Assembly: GCA_001655205.1 (NCBI GenBank) | Contig: LPNZ01011668.1 | Coordinates: forward strand, 1-23,562 | Source of the DNA: Lenisia limosa | Taxonomy: Eukaryota; Breviatea | Direction of reading: 5' to 3' | Length of the DNA stretch: 23,562 nucleotides | Shown: piece by piece, positions 7,774 through 18,900 of the stretch | Layout of the letters: each line of letters begins with the position of its first letter | How positions within the stretch are numbered: position 1 is the stretch's first letter | Program-made: the position numbers and the translations under genes | Notes under the pieces: generated by a model | The model's input: only the letters and a program-made list of their open reading frames with translations | Databases searched by the model: none | Told to the model about the DNA's origin: nothing

Positions 7774-10700
7774 GTGAGCGGTGTTTCTTGTTTCCCTCCC
7801 AGTCTCCCAAAGTGGTACAATTCAATTACAGGAGGATACACTTCACCTTCTAAAGTCCTCAATTTTGACCTCTATATTTTGAATTAAAAAAGAATAAACA
7901 GGCGAGAGGCTTTGTTGCCTTGACCCATCTTGATGTTGTGTGTTTCAGCTCTCTTTTTGGGTTTCCAAGGTGGCATTGGTCCGTCGATGTGTTTTTCTAT
8001 TTGTCCGCTGACCATCGGTTTTGAGATTGATCTCTTTGTCAATTTAGCCACTTGTCTACTTTTTTATGCAGTTGAATCTGTTGTACAATAATATTCTTCG
8101 AATTCATCTGGGAAAAATGTGTTCAATAATGATTTTTCAANNNNNNNNNNNNNNNNNNNNNNNNNNNNNNNNNNNNNNNNNNNNNNNNNNNNNNNNNNNN
8201 NNNNNNNNNNNNNNNNNNNNNNNNNNNNNNNNNNNNNNNNNNNNNNNNNNNNNNNNNNNNNNNNNNNNNNNNNNNNNNNNNNNNNNNNNNNNNNNNNNNN
8301 NNNNNNNNNNNNNNNNNNNNNNNNNNNNNNNNNNNNNNNNNNNNNNNNNNNNNNNNNNNNNGGCACTCTCAAGATCACTCTCACTGACCCCGAACAGGTG
8401 GGCATGGGGCACTTTGAAAATAGTAGAATAGTCTTGTTCACTGCCAGATGATTCAATTCAATAACCTGATTTTGTTTCCGCTCCAACTATGTCACCTGTG
8501 TATGTCTAGGGTTCACCTATGTGTTTCTGCTCCAACTATGTATGTGTCTAGGGTTCACCTATGTGTTTTGTTGGTTTCAACTAAGCGTTCAGGTTGACGA
8601 TGGGAAGAACAAATTTATCGCCTACACTGTAAACACTTCGGTAAACGGGCAGCAAAGTATGATTTTTGGCTACGTTCACTCTAAAAAGAGGGAGTTTGTA
8701 TTTTTTTTAGGAAACGTTGGAGANNNNNNNNNNNNNNNNNNNNNNNNNNNNNNNNNNNNNNNNNNNNNNNNNNNNNNNNNNNNNNNNNNNNNNNNNNNNN
8801 NNNNNNNNNNNNNNNNNNNNNNTGACACGATAATCACCACAATTGCACTTCTCGTGTTTTGATAGCAAGCAGTTTAAGCTCTATTTGATATAAGTACAAA
8901 AGGGACTTAATAACAACAACTCTATACCTTTGTTTCCCGCGTTATTCTTTAGTCCTCCATGCCCACGTATAACGCGGGTACGTATGTCCTCAGCCGTCGC
9001 TTCAGGGAGTTCATTTCCCTGAGAGAGCTTCTTGATATCAAGTATGCGGCGAGCGGAGGAGAGATGATGAATGGTGAAGTGAGAATAGGATGGTGAACAT
9101 CTTCATATTACAGGTCATAATGCTCAGATACCCCATGATTAATGCCCAGATACCCCATGATCATTGTGCCGCCGGCTCCGGAGAAGGCCCTTCTTGGCCG
9201 TTTCAATGTCGAGTTCGTTGAGGCTCGGAGAATCGAACTTCAAATGTGGGGGGTGAGATTGTAAGGTGTAGCTATGTAGGCCTTGTTTTATTTCTCATCT
9301 CTACAATATCATATGACAAACTTGTTTTTTTTTCTCTGGGGAGGCACGCAGAACTGTGTGCACAAAGTTGTAAGGCAAATGATTGGGTGAATCCAATATC
9401 TCTTATGAGCGTGACGGTGTGGACGGCTTCGGCCAGACCAACCTTGTTTTTTATTTCAATCTTTTTTCACCCCAGGTTGCTATATTTTATCCTTAACCTG
9501 GCTCTGGAATTCTCTTTCTTCTTCTTTTCCCTTTCTCCATCCTTCCTACTATTGGGCCCCCCATCCCCTCTCACTTCGTATCTGTTTGATACTTTGTGTT
9601 ATCTCAGGGTTTTGTTTTTTGTTTCAAAATTAAAAACAGTATTTTACTGTACGCTGGATGATGGGATGCGGTACTGNNNNNNNNNNNNNNNNNNNNNNNN
9701 NNNNNNNNNNNNNNNNNNNNNNNNNNNNNNNNNNNNNNNNNNNNNNNNNNNNNNNNNNNNNNNNNNNNNNNNNNNNNNNNNNNNNNNNNNNNNNNNGCCA
9801 CGCAGTTCTCAGATCATGCCCCGAGGTCCACTCCTTCCTCACCGGCATCAACCCCGAAGCCGTAGGCGATGGCAGACCGTGTTCTGAACCCCCTGTTATT
9901 TTATTTATAATGGTGTTTCCATTTTGTTTTGCTTTTTAATATCGAGCAAATTGTTTTCTATGTTAATAAACATTACAATTCCCCCTCGTCAGATTGTACC
10001 AATATAGTTGATTCTTTCATTTCAGCCATTAGAATTAAATGTTTAACAGAGTTGACTTTGGTGTTTGTTTCTACATCATATGTTTTCCATTTACCCCCCC
10101 CCCNNNNNNNNNNNNNNNNNNNNNNNNNNNNNNNNNNNNNNNNNNNNNNNNNNNNNNNNNNNNNNNNNNNNNNNNNNNNNNNNGCTCCAAGGGCGTCTTT
10201 GCTCCCGTGACGGGAGTGTTCTCCAAACTGGCCGAGAAGTTCCAAGGCACTGTGGAGGTTGGTGTTAGTGGATCTTCACTATAAGTGGAAAAAGCTTCTG
10301 CCGATACAACCTTATTTTTTATTTCTCATTGCTATATACTGTATATACTCTTCCGATTCTTATGAAACTCTCAGACACAAGCGTTGGTGCCCAGTAAATA
10401 ACGGTTTAGATTTCCAGCTGGGTTGGAGAACAGAACGCTGCACTCGAAGACCTTGAGAAGCTGTCGAAGTCCATCTCAACCGCCGCACAGAAGCTCGTAA
10501 CCCGCACTCGTGATCTTGCTGTGGCTTATTCGTGGGGGGGGGGGGGGNNNNNNNNNNNNNNNNNNNNNNNNNNNNNNNNNNNNNNNNNNNNNNNNNNNNN
10601 NNNNNNNNNNNNNNNNNNNNNNNNNNNNNNNNNNNNNNNNNNNNNNNNNNNNNNNNNNNNNNNNNNNNNAGATGTAAAGTGCAATGGACGTGGCACGCAA

Positions 10701-11609
10701 TGGTTGTCACTTCCCCCAAATCATATCTGATTTATGATCCCATTCATCTTCCATTTTCCTCTTTTTCTTCAATGCAAAAAATTCCACATTTGACCTCCTA
10801 GTGAGCTGTCATCGCACACCCTGGTCCTTGCCACGTCACCCGCCACTGAAGACATGTCGGAAGTAGCAACTCAAAGTGCCGACGCTGCCGATAAGGTCCA
10901 CACCATCCTTGTCGACACCTCCAAGACAGCTCTTGTCAACTTTGACTTGGTGTTGAAGGACATTGTCAAGGTCACTGCGGTCGCTAAGGTTGGCGGACGG
11001 ACGGACAGGACTATTCTGTTTGTATTTCTTATGAAGGGGCTACTTTATATGTAATGGCTGAATATTGTTATCACATTTTGAAACGTCAGCTTTTGTCTCA
11101 AAAAAAATGGCCGAATAGAGTGATAATTACTACCCCATTATGACGGCATAGGTTGTTCTCGAGCGCCGAGTTTCCTCAGAAATTGAATTCCGAAACCTGC
11201 AATCTAAGGTGAAGGGCTTTACTGTGGATCATGGCGGAAGACCTATCATAGTGTTTGATAATTGAGAATGTGAAAGATTCTGTCATATAGCTGTTAAATC
11301 AGAGCTCCCTTTGTTTTGGTTCTAACCATTGTTAAGGTCACCAAGAAGCGTGAGAGCTTTGAAAAGAGTCGCGCCAAGCCCGGCAAGGAGGAGAAGGCAG
11401 CTAAGGAGGAGCAAGAGGTGAACGGTGCTATCTTGTTTCTGATATCCGAAGCAGGCTATTCTTTGGGATTTTGTATTTTATCCGACTTTAAAATTTGAGT
11501 TAAGATTTCTTCTCAAAACTAGTCAGCCCTCACAATCCAGCTTAAGGAGCTCGAGGATAAGGAGGAGGAAGCATTGAACAGCCTCAACGACCTCGACGCC
11601 CAATGCAAA
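7735..11609 (+). CDS. PX-BAR sorting nexin of the SNX1/SNX2/Vps5 type, 3' end lost in gaps
   Basis: SNX1/2/Vps5 proteins bind phosphoinositides through a PX domain and curved membranes through a BAR domain, forming the membrane coat of retromer on endosomes. Exons: 7735-7773 (proposed start), [gap 8141-8361]-8397, 8593-8640, 8953-9041, 9150-9245, [gap]9797-9861, [gap]10184-10257, 10434-10531, 10802-10988, 11152-11208, 11337-11417, 11523-11609[gap]. Phases match at all joins where both sides are visible (0, 0, 2 through the PX part; 0, 2, 0, 0, 0 through BAR). PX signs: TDPEQ joined to VDDGKNKFIAYTV, VLSRRFREFISL, PPAPEK, FVEARRIELQ and HAVLRSCPEVHSFL. BAR signs: LEKLSKSISTAAQKLVTRTR and the charged helices after it. 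The final BAR helix and stop codon are not identified. Exon order and family are well supported; the first exon is weak. Confidence 0.88.
8483..8568. repeat. Tandem duplication inside a sorting nexin intron
   Basis: CTCCAACTATGT, then GTATGTCTAGGGTTCACC and TATGTGTTT, occur twice in a row with small indels, just before the acceptor at 8592. It enlarges an intron of 195 bases. Confidence 0.8.
9125..9170 (+). repeat. 22-base duplication over a sorting nexin splice acceptor
   Basis: CAGATACCCCATGATTAATG (9125 onward) and CAGATACCCCATGATCATTG (9147 onward) lie 22 bases apart. Both carry an AG acceptor followed by the first codons of the exon. Only the second copy keeps the PX reading frame; using the first would add 22 bases and shift the frame. 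Confidence 0.88.
9336..9462 (+). repeat. Dispersed intronic repeat, copy A
   Basis: GGGGAGGCACGCAGAA, then CTGTGTGC, GGTGAAT, AATATCTCTT and GGACGGCTTCGGCCA recur in the same order at 12294-12398 with indels. The tail (GCTTCGGCCAGACCAACCTT and a T-rich run) also resembles 10294-10331. This copy is in the sorting nexin intron after exon 9150-9245. Confidence 0.75.
10184..11609 (+). other. BAR (Vps5-type) domain exons of the sorting nexin
   Basis: After a short linker exon (FAPVTGVFSKLAEKFQG, 10184-10257) comes a run of charged amphipathic helices over five exons: LEDLEKLSKSISTAAQKL, VTRTRDLAVAY, ATQSADAADKVHTILVDTSK, LVNFDLVLKDIVKVTAVAK, LERRVSSEIEFRNLQSK, VTKKRESFEKSRAKPGKEEK and LTIQLKELEDKEEEALNSLN. 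In Vps5-type BAR domains the equivalents are the 'L-V-x-R-R-x-E-L-A' helix, the 'L-x-D' helix before the R-R turn, and the K-K-R-E helix followed by a basic loop and an acidic helix. The window loses the protein inside the third helix at 11609. Exon 10434-10531 has an alternative upstream acceptor near 10417 that would need another phase. Confidence 0.85.
10294..10331 (+). repeat. Dispersed intronic repeat, partial copy C
   Basis: GCTTCTGCCGATACAACCTT and the following T-rich stretch match the tail of copy A at 9426-9462 with several substitutions. It lies in the intron between exons 10184-10257 and 10434-10531. Confidence 0.5.
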
Positions 11610-12087
11610 NNNNNNNNNNNNNNNNNNNNNNNNNNNNNNNNNNNNNNNNNNNNNNNNNNNNNNNNNNNNNNNNNNNNNNNNNNNNNNNNNNNNNNNTTTA
11701 TCAAGAAATTTAGTTTTTTTCGAGCCCAAGATATAAGGAACGCAAAATGGAGTCGGTTGAATATGGCTTCTAAAGGGGGTGGTTGTAGTTAAAAAATAAG
11801 AAGTGATAAAGTGGTATTAATGTTTTGAATTGAAACCCTGATACACCGAAATCACATTTCGTTCGGTATACTTTTTGTTTCCTACTTCCCATTTGTTCAC
11901 CCCTCCCCTCATTGATTCGTAACTGTTTGACATTTTNNNNNNNNNNNNNNNNNNNNNNNNNNNNNNNNNNNNNNNNNNNNNNNNNNNNNNNNNNNNNNNN
12001 NNNNNNNNNNNNNNNNNNNNNNNNNNNNNNNNNNNNNNNNNNNNNNNNNNNNNNNNNNNNNNNNNNNNNNNNNNNNNNNNNNNNNNN

Positions 12088-12140
12088 GCAGCGATTTGAG
12101 CGGCCACTTCCAGGTACCCGGGCTTGGAGGAGATGTGGTA
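12088..12140 (-). CDS. Ambiguous exon candidate beside a gap, readable on either strand
   Basis: On the minus strand, after GAACATCAG at 12141-12149, an open piece reads YHISSKPGYLEVAAQIA with G or C at most third positions, and runs into the gap. On the plus strand the same DNA gives SDLSGHFQ (12090-12113) followed by a donor GTACCC, which would suit the last BAR helix of the sorting nexin. I recognise no family for the minus reading. Only one can be right. Confidence 0.35.
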
Positions 12141-12293
12141 CTGATGTTCATTCGTGTCGAAATGATGGAGTTAACATGAGGCATTTTTAGTCATCATTGG
12201 GGCTTGGGTGGATACGTATCAGCGTGGGTTATCAGTAAGTGATGGTGTTTACTGCATGTACATATGATATACAACGACGTTAAGTGCTGTATT

Positions 12294-12398
12294 TGGGGAG
12301 GCACGCAGAAAGCTGTGTGCTGTATGATGATAGGTGAATTAATACTATACTATATTCAATATCTCTCTTTTATGCGTGATTATGGACGGTTTCGGCCA
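12294..12398 (+). repeat. Dispersed intronic repeat, copy B
   Basis: Same orientation as copy A, sharing GGGGAGGCACGCAGAA, GCTGTGTGC, CAATATCTCT and GGACGGTTTCGGCCA. It lacks the middle of copy A and has a 20-base AT insertion. It sits in the unresolved region downstream of the last visible sorting nexin exon, compatible with lying in a further intron of that gene. Confidence 0.75.
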
Positions 12399-12604
12399 TT
12401 TTTTTAATTTCTCAATGTTATATCATTGATAGTGTATGAATAGTTTTCAACTTGCCACATAAGGAAGGCAGGTTTCAATATATTATTGTAGTAATTTTTG
12501 TGGAATTGCTGACTATTTTAGAAAATTGGACACACCTTCACTGCCCTATAAACTGCCTCTAGATTATTGTTGGACAATACACCTAAGCATCACCTTTATT
12601 CTAG

Positions 12605-12793
12605 CTACTGCATCGCACTCTTAATCAGATCCAAGCTCCAGCAAAAGTATATATAATATCATATAGTATGTATTATACGTCTCATCAAGCATTTGTGCTG
12701 GCAAATTCATCTATGCACATGCCCAAGCACATGGCAACGTTGAACTCACATTCTGAAAACTTGACCGCCGGTCCAATTATTCGTTTGAAATAG
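12605..12793 (+). CDS. Possible terminal exon of the sorting nexin
   Basis: After an acceptor-like TTTATTCTAG the frame starting LLHRTLNQIQAPAK stays open for 62 codons to TAG at 12791-12793. Position and strand suit the missing C-terminal exon of the sorting nexin gene. The codon choice is more AT-rich than in the sure exons and no BAR motif is evident, so it may be a chance frame. A minus-strand reading over part of it also looks protein-like. Confidence 0.25.
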   Translation, partial: LLHRTLNQIQAPAKVYIISYSMYYTSHQAFVLANSSMHMPKHMATLNSHSENLTAGPIIRLK

Positions 12794-12939
12794 TCAAAAA
12801 GAATGGAAAAATGATTTGAAAAAAAAAAAAAAAAAAAAAAANNNNNNNNNNNNNNNNNNNNNNNNNNNNNNNNNNNNNNNNNNNNNNNNNNNNNNNNNNN
12901 NNNNNNNNNNNNNNNNNNNNNNNNNNNNNNNNNNNNACA

Positions 12940-15900
12940 TTACAATAAATAGTCAAGGAACATGGTGTGGAATATCCGAAGGAACGCAACAGAATCCAAA
13001 AACGACACGTGCGCCGCCCGGCCTGGGCTGGTCAGGGGTAGTGTGCGGGTAAGTTTTGGAAGGCTGTGGAAAGAGGGAAAAGTCCAAAATGGATGAAATA
13101 TCAATACGATGAAGAAGCCATACTTAAGTAATACATACGATGTAGAAGCTCTGCTTAAGTTATCAATACGATGAAGAAACCATACTTGAGTTATCAATAT
13201 GATGAAGAAGCTATAAGTTGTTTTACATTAACGACTGAATGAAGAGCCGTATTCATTTTAGTGACATCCCCACCCCCACCAAGGGCCGAATCCAGCGATG
13301 CAGAGAAGTCAAAGATGATATCGAAGCGATCCACAGTGGTGTGGTGCAGGATATGAGACAGCCTCGCCACCATCCGAAGGCTCTGTCGATCTACTGTGTC
13401 ATTTCCCCTTTCTCAGATCAACTTTGAATCGTCAATAAACACCAAATCCTTCCCTTGCCTTGAATACTGTGTAAAAATGAAGCTTAAAACGTTTAAGAAA
13501 TATACTACATAATAATTTTCATCATAAACATTATTGGCAACATAAGCCTAAGAAGCGCCTTTATCGGCAACGACCGCCATAAACCTCCCCTTAGCCAAAC
13601 CTGAGGATGACTTGCCGCAAGGAGGGGACATGGTTGCTGAAGCAAAAGATGAGTAACTGTCCTGTTCCGACCCCACGAGAATCAGCCGTTTGAAGAGCGA
13701 TATCGCTGAAAAACAGGTTAACTTTCGACTTTTAACTCTCATCACAACATAGATCTGCAACCCCACAAACAAGGGTGCGAGCAGAGGCCTTCGAGTAGAG
13801 GGTTGGGCCCGTCATGGAGGCTGATTTGGGCAATAGAGGACGAAGCCGGTCGGATGCGACGAAGGAACCACATTGCTGCGGAATAAGGACAGCTATATTA
13901 TAATATATCATACATCATATTTATTAATAGTATCACATGCATGGTGAAGCTTTGGAGGAAACCTGGTGAATGATTGAAGGAAATACGAGGATAAGGTGGA
14001 AAATAGGAAGGGGAAGAAATAAGTGATGGGGTCAGCTTCGATCATTGTCTAATGTCTATTGACGTGAAAAGAGTTAAAATACTGGGAAAACCAAACAGTG
14101 AGAAATGATAAAACAAAAGCCAGTCACCATGGACTATCCAATTCTGTTACGGTTGCTCCCCTCCCACCGCCAGAGACGACAGCAGATCCGCCGCTCTTGG
14201 TCCCGAGATGGGGGGTTGACAGGGTAGTGAAGACGTGCAGGGACGGCAGCAAGGGGGCCATTAAATGGCTGCAGAGGGCTGCACGGACCACCAAGCCTCC
14301 GAGCGAATGCGCTACAAAACTGGGGGGGGGGGGNNNNNNNNNNNNNNNNNNNNNNNNNNNNNNNNNNNNNNNNNNNNNNNNNNNNNNNNNNNNNNNNNNN
14401 NNNNNNNNNNNNNNNNNNNNAATGTATATCGTGTTCGAAAATTGGCGGGAGGGAATACAGGTTCAAAGCCAATTCAGAACGCCCTTTTACAATAGTATTC
14501 AATAGCAAAACAAAACCATTCCCATATTCCCCTTCACTTATTTAAATAAAACGAGTCCCAACACAAAAACAGTACAGCAAGGCCCTCCCACCTGAGTTTC
14601 TTAACAACAAGGTCGTATGTGATGATGAATTCAGCGATTTCTGCAGCCAACCGTGCACCCTAATACCATTGACTGATTGTTCTCTCCAGGTAGAGAAAAA
14701 AGACTGGCAAAATATCTCGTGCCATCAAAATAGTTCTGTAGGTTCTTGACATCATGTCACATGTATATCCTTGATATCCCACATTTCTAACTATAATACT
14801 CTGATACACATTGGGGCTGTTCATATATATCTCTGGAATGTTCACATGATAGAGCTCAACTACCGACTTGGAGTGTTCATATCTCTATCTCTTACTTGGA
14901 TGATTATATCACTGCTTACTTGGAATGTTATGTCGTCGAATGTTTTGCCTTCGTTCGTAACACTCAGAAGAGTCTCGATCTTGTCAAACTTTGTTTTGGG
15001 GTGGACCTGCGGAGTAACTGGCTGTAAACCAAAAATCTTCATAGACAAGAAATATGAGAAGAAGGTTCTCGACTGATAGATATTTTTCCAGTATGTTGAA
15101 AAGAGCAAAGGGGACCAACCTCCTCTTGTTCGAGGAAGGACAAGATGAACTGATCGCGGACAATGGAAAGGTCGTGTCTTGATCCTAAGGGGGGGGGGGG
15201 TAAAATTGGAAAATTTATGAAACAAAAATNNNNNNNNNNNNNNNNNNNNNNNNNNNNNNNNNNNNNNNNNNNNNNCTATCAAATGAGCACAAAAATGATA
15301 GTAAAAAAAGGTTCCCACCTTGTAGTCCGTGAACAAAGACAATGAAATGGCAGCCCGTGGTAGGAGGCCCGGCAACCTCAAGCGTCTTGTTGAAGAACTT
15401 GCCTAATGCGTAAGTTTTAGGAGGAATAAAACATCATTCTATTTTGATGAGAAGCCTCGTGATGTTACAAAGCATATAATATTCAGTAAGATGCTGGCAC
15501 AGTAGATCTCGAGATCAAGGTGATGTAACACTGATTCCAGTGGCCTGCAGCCCCGTACCGTCAGAAGCAAGCTCAACGGACTCGCGGATCAGTGCTGCCT
15601 GTAGGGCCAACTGCTCCGATGACGTGGCACTTTCAACCTCGCGGCTGACTATGATGTCGGAGAGACTCACTGTTGATGCTTCGACTGAGAGTGGTTAATG
15701 CCACTAATGTAATGGTGTATTTAAAAACGAACAAAGAAAATAGCATTGGGAGAAGCTAGCAGTCTCAAGAAATTTAACAATATTAGAGCTAGGAACAGAC
15801 AAATACCATTATTAACACTTGATTGCGTGATGTCCACTGCGCTGTTCACAAATTTTTCCTGCTGCATTGTTAAAACACCGAGGTTTTTAGCTGCGGTTGT

Positions 15901-18900
15901 TGGAGCTTATCAAGGAATTCAACAGATGCATATGATATATGTATGTGAAGACTTCAGTTTTCAGTCTGTCCTAAGATAGGCCACTTCATTTTTACCCCCC
16001 GCCCCCAACCTGAGTACCAAGTTTGAATGAACTGTCCTCCTCAAAATGCGCACGAGGCCTTCGACCCTCATCGGAGGAATTCGAATTGGTCCGGTCCGGC
16101 TGCTGAACTCCCGTATCGCCTTGGTGGAAGTACTCATCTCCATCCGAGCCACTGTCATGGGGGGTACAACTGCGATCATCGTCGGCCTCGGGGTTCTATG
16201 AAATGACTAGGAGAACAAGATGAAAAGCTTGGGATCTGATTGATGCATGTCAACCAGAATAGATAAAACAGCAATGAGAAATAAAAATAAGGNNNNNNNN
16301 NNNNNNNNNNNNNNNNNNNNNNNNNNNNNNNNNNNNNNNNNNNNNNNNNNNNNNNNNNNNNNNNNNNNNNNNNNNNNNNNNNNNNNNNNNNNNNNNGATA
16401 GTGAATCTGAATCCATAAGGAACACGCTATGAAAGATGGATTCAAGAATTTGCGACTTCAGAAGAGAGTTATGCTGATTCCACTGCATTTTTCACCAAGT
16501 AAATGATCAGCTTATTCTCTATTGAGAAGAAACGAGATTTTGCTGTGCAGTATGAAAATAAGCATATTAATAACATCTCAAACCTTGATTTTCATCAGCA
16601 TTGACCTGGAGGTCTGGTGACGACGCCGGAGATGGCGAATTCATGACGGGCTTACTGGGAGGCGGCAGAATCTGGGTTATTATCTCACTGGAGGGGTTGG
16701 TAGGTATTTCAGATAACCAGTGAAATGGTTCTTATTGTCATTTCAAATGTGGATTGGAAAAGGGGCTTCAGAGTGGAGCTCTGTCGAAAAATACAATCTG
16801 TTTGCAACCCGAAGATGATTAAGAACCCTATCAAACCTGATGGAAGAAGAACGGCTTGGTTAGTTCAGCAGCGTCAAGTTGCATTGAAATTGCGACAGGC
16901 TCTCGCTGCTTGTAGTAGGGCTGTCGTCTCACACGTCTGACGATAGCCGTGTCGCTGACGTCACTGCAATGTGAGAAGTTGTCCATAAACGTGTTATAAA
17001 GTGGGGGGCTTCAGTCTGAGAAAAGGCGAATTGCCCAAGAGAAACGTTACATCAATGCTTGCTGCTGACTGAAGTGCTGTGACAAAAATCGGATAGTTGG
17101 TCTTATCCCAAAGAACCTCCTGTGATACAGGGTCCCCTTGAGCTGCATATTGTGGATTATTCATTAGTATCAGGTGAATTCACCATCTTTCCATTGGGGT
17201 GGCCCCCAAACCTTGATTTCGGAAGGTTGGTGAGCCCTCCTGTGAGGTTCTCTTGAAACACCCTGTCCTTCCAATGTCTATAAAGTAAGTATAATATTAC
17301 ACTACATACGAAATACATATGATGCAGTAAAGTATTTATCATGAACCAGCTGTGAATACAGCCCTCTGCAATTGTGTGAATCAAAAATTTCTTGCACATA
17401 TGAATTTGTATTTTCTATATCATAGAAAGGGGGAAGGGGGCAACATAAAATGGGACAAGGTGTTTACCCATCTCAGCAAAGGGCTTTTGCTCCTTAGTCC
17501 GGTGGAAACTTAGACGTATTTGGGTATCACAATTCAAGCCTCCCATCTCATACTCAGTCAGGTTCTTGAGGTGGCTTTTGAGGAGATGTCTCCCCTCTTC
17601 CTTCAACACTAAGGACAGGAGGGACAGAAATGTATGCCACAATGTAAACACCTGGGCATGTGAATAGTGCAAGTTGCAATTAGCATAGCTGCGTCTACTC
17701 CCCTTATATGGCCTTATGGCCCCTTAATAGGATATCTATCTATTCCCCCGTCACACACCCCACCTGGTCCCCCGTAAAGTGAATCGCGGAAAGCACTCGA
17801 GACGAACTGGAGTATTAACAAAAGTTGCCTGTAGATGCGAAATGACATTTCGAAACAAGAAGGACAAGACAACTATCATGTTCATTCGTACCTCGTGATG
17901 GTACTGACGCTTGTCATACTATATGCCATTGAAGTTTCTGAGTTTTGCCGTGAAAAGTTGGTTGCAAACGACCTGGAAGGAGTCAAGACGGAAGAATTAT
18001 TGGATGATCAATAGATAAGCAGGGAGTGGGGTGGGAGATAAGCAAAGAACAACCTGCGAGAGAAAAAAAAGTGACTTGTAACCCAGGATCAATCAACCCT
18101 CCGACCCTGTATCTGGCGCGGCCTCCTGGGACAAGCGGCATTCCATATCGGGAAAAGGCGGGCCCTCTTCGGAAAACGACGTCGGCTGACTGTCGCAAGA
18201 GGGGGTGCCGGGGTCCGGGGATTCGCACTGATGGGAGTTAGGGGGGTTGTTGAATCGAAACCGCTATGAATGAATGAAATATTTATCATAAAATCACAAG
18301 ATCAATGATCGGATATGCGTCACGGAAGATCCAAAAATAGCCAACATGAGAGGTGCATATGGCCGGCTGGCTTTCGAACTTGGCTTCTTCGGGCACGGAT
18401 GAACAGAGGTTGGATGGATGGGATTGTGATATTGAGGCTGGGATGAGGGCAATGGGTGGAGGGCCTTGGTGGCGTGGGCTCGCAGGGGGCTGAAGCAATA
18501 AAAGAAGTGCATGGTAAATAGAACACAAAACGACAACCGCCTCATTACCACTTAGAGGATAAGGAATCTGTAACTTCGATTGTATTGGTTCGTGACCTCA
18601 TTCGTATCCTATTTCACCAAAAACATCCCCCCCTCAGGACCACACCTCTTTCTTTCTTCTTTGAACCCCTATGCCCCGCCCTACTGCTGAGGCTTGGCTT
18701 GACAATGATAATGTTGATGATACGTGAGGAATGCTGCTCTCCATTGACATTCGTCTGGGGGACTGGGCGGATACGGTAAAGGGATAAAAGGGAAATACAG
18801 AGATGTTATGGAAACACAGAGATTTGTCAAGTTTTAGAGACAGTTTCCGACCATAGATAGAAGTCCAGGTATGACCACAGATTGAATAGATGGTAGAAAA

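Larger units (their letters stand above)
8362..9861 (+). other. PX domain exons of the sorting nexin
   Basis: Five exon pieces. The first strand pair is TLKITLTDPEQ (8362-8397) joined in phase 0 to VDDGKNKFIAYTVNTS (8593-8640). Exon 8953-9041 holds VLSRRFREFISLRELLDI, in which RRF is the phosphoinositide-contacting arginine motif of PX domains. Exon 9150-9245 has KYP joined to MIIVPPAPEK, the Pro-rich loop, and the membrane-facing helix FNVEFVEARRIELQ. The piece at 9797-9861 (HAVLRSCPEVHSFL, then TGINPEA) is the closing helix; its start is in a gap, and its donor is GTAGGC at 9862 or GTGTTC further on. SNX1 and Vps5 share this order, including T-D-P-E and G-D-G-like residues. Confidence 0.88.
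11697..12939. other. Unresolved convergent region with two gaps
   Basis: This lies between the last visible sorting nexin exon (plus) and the FAM135-type stop codon (minus). It should hold the end of the sorting nexin gene. It contains gaps 11937-12087 and 12842-12936, repeat copy B, a run of about 23 A before the second gap, and the candidate exons at 12088-12140 and 12605-12793. I see no other gene. Confidence 0.55.
12940..15402 (-). other. Catalytic alpha/beta hydrolase domain of the FAM135-type protein
   Basis: Nine exons, all junction phases consistent. Strand plus oxyanion loop: CHFIVFVHGLQG (15402-15319 joined to 15184). Then HDLSIVRDQFILSFLEQEE, LLSVTNEGKTFDDI and GARLAAEIAEFI. The nucleophile elbow is VAHSLGG with Ser at 14306-14304, followed by LSTPHLGT. 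After MWFLRRI and SLHDGPNPLLEGL comes LILVGSEQD, whose Asp at 13661-13659 is the likely acid, and GRAAHVSFLDS places the His at 13011-13009. Thus Ser, Asp and His are all present and the enzyme should be active (inference). DUF676-type esterases and FAM135 share this arrangement. The stop TAA is at 12942-12940. Confidence 0.92.

Noticed and set aside
9246-9676. Long plus-strand open frame after the PX exon
   Set aside because: It starts exactly at the donor and reads Phe-rich, T-rich intron sequence including repeat copy A; the protein looks like translated intron.
12819-12841. Run of A before a gap as a retroposed poly-A tail
   Set aside because: No processed gene copy or target-site duplication can be seen to its left; it may be a simple homopolymer at a gap edge.
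13100-13215. Possible CRISPR-like array (repeats about 31 bases)
   Set aside because: Units are directly adjacent with no spacers, and the genome is eukaryotic; it is a minisatellite.
14098-14333. Plus-strand open frame of about 78 codons before the gap, rich in Pro and Arg
   Set aside because: It is the antisense shadow of the minus exon carrying VAHSLGG and STPHLGT, which is a recognisable hydrolase exon.
18026-18241. Plus-strand frame of 71 codons, Arg/Pro-rich
   Set aside because: Shadow of the minus exon 18227-18106, which fits the FAM135-type chain and has high GC at third positions.
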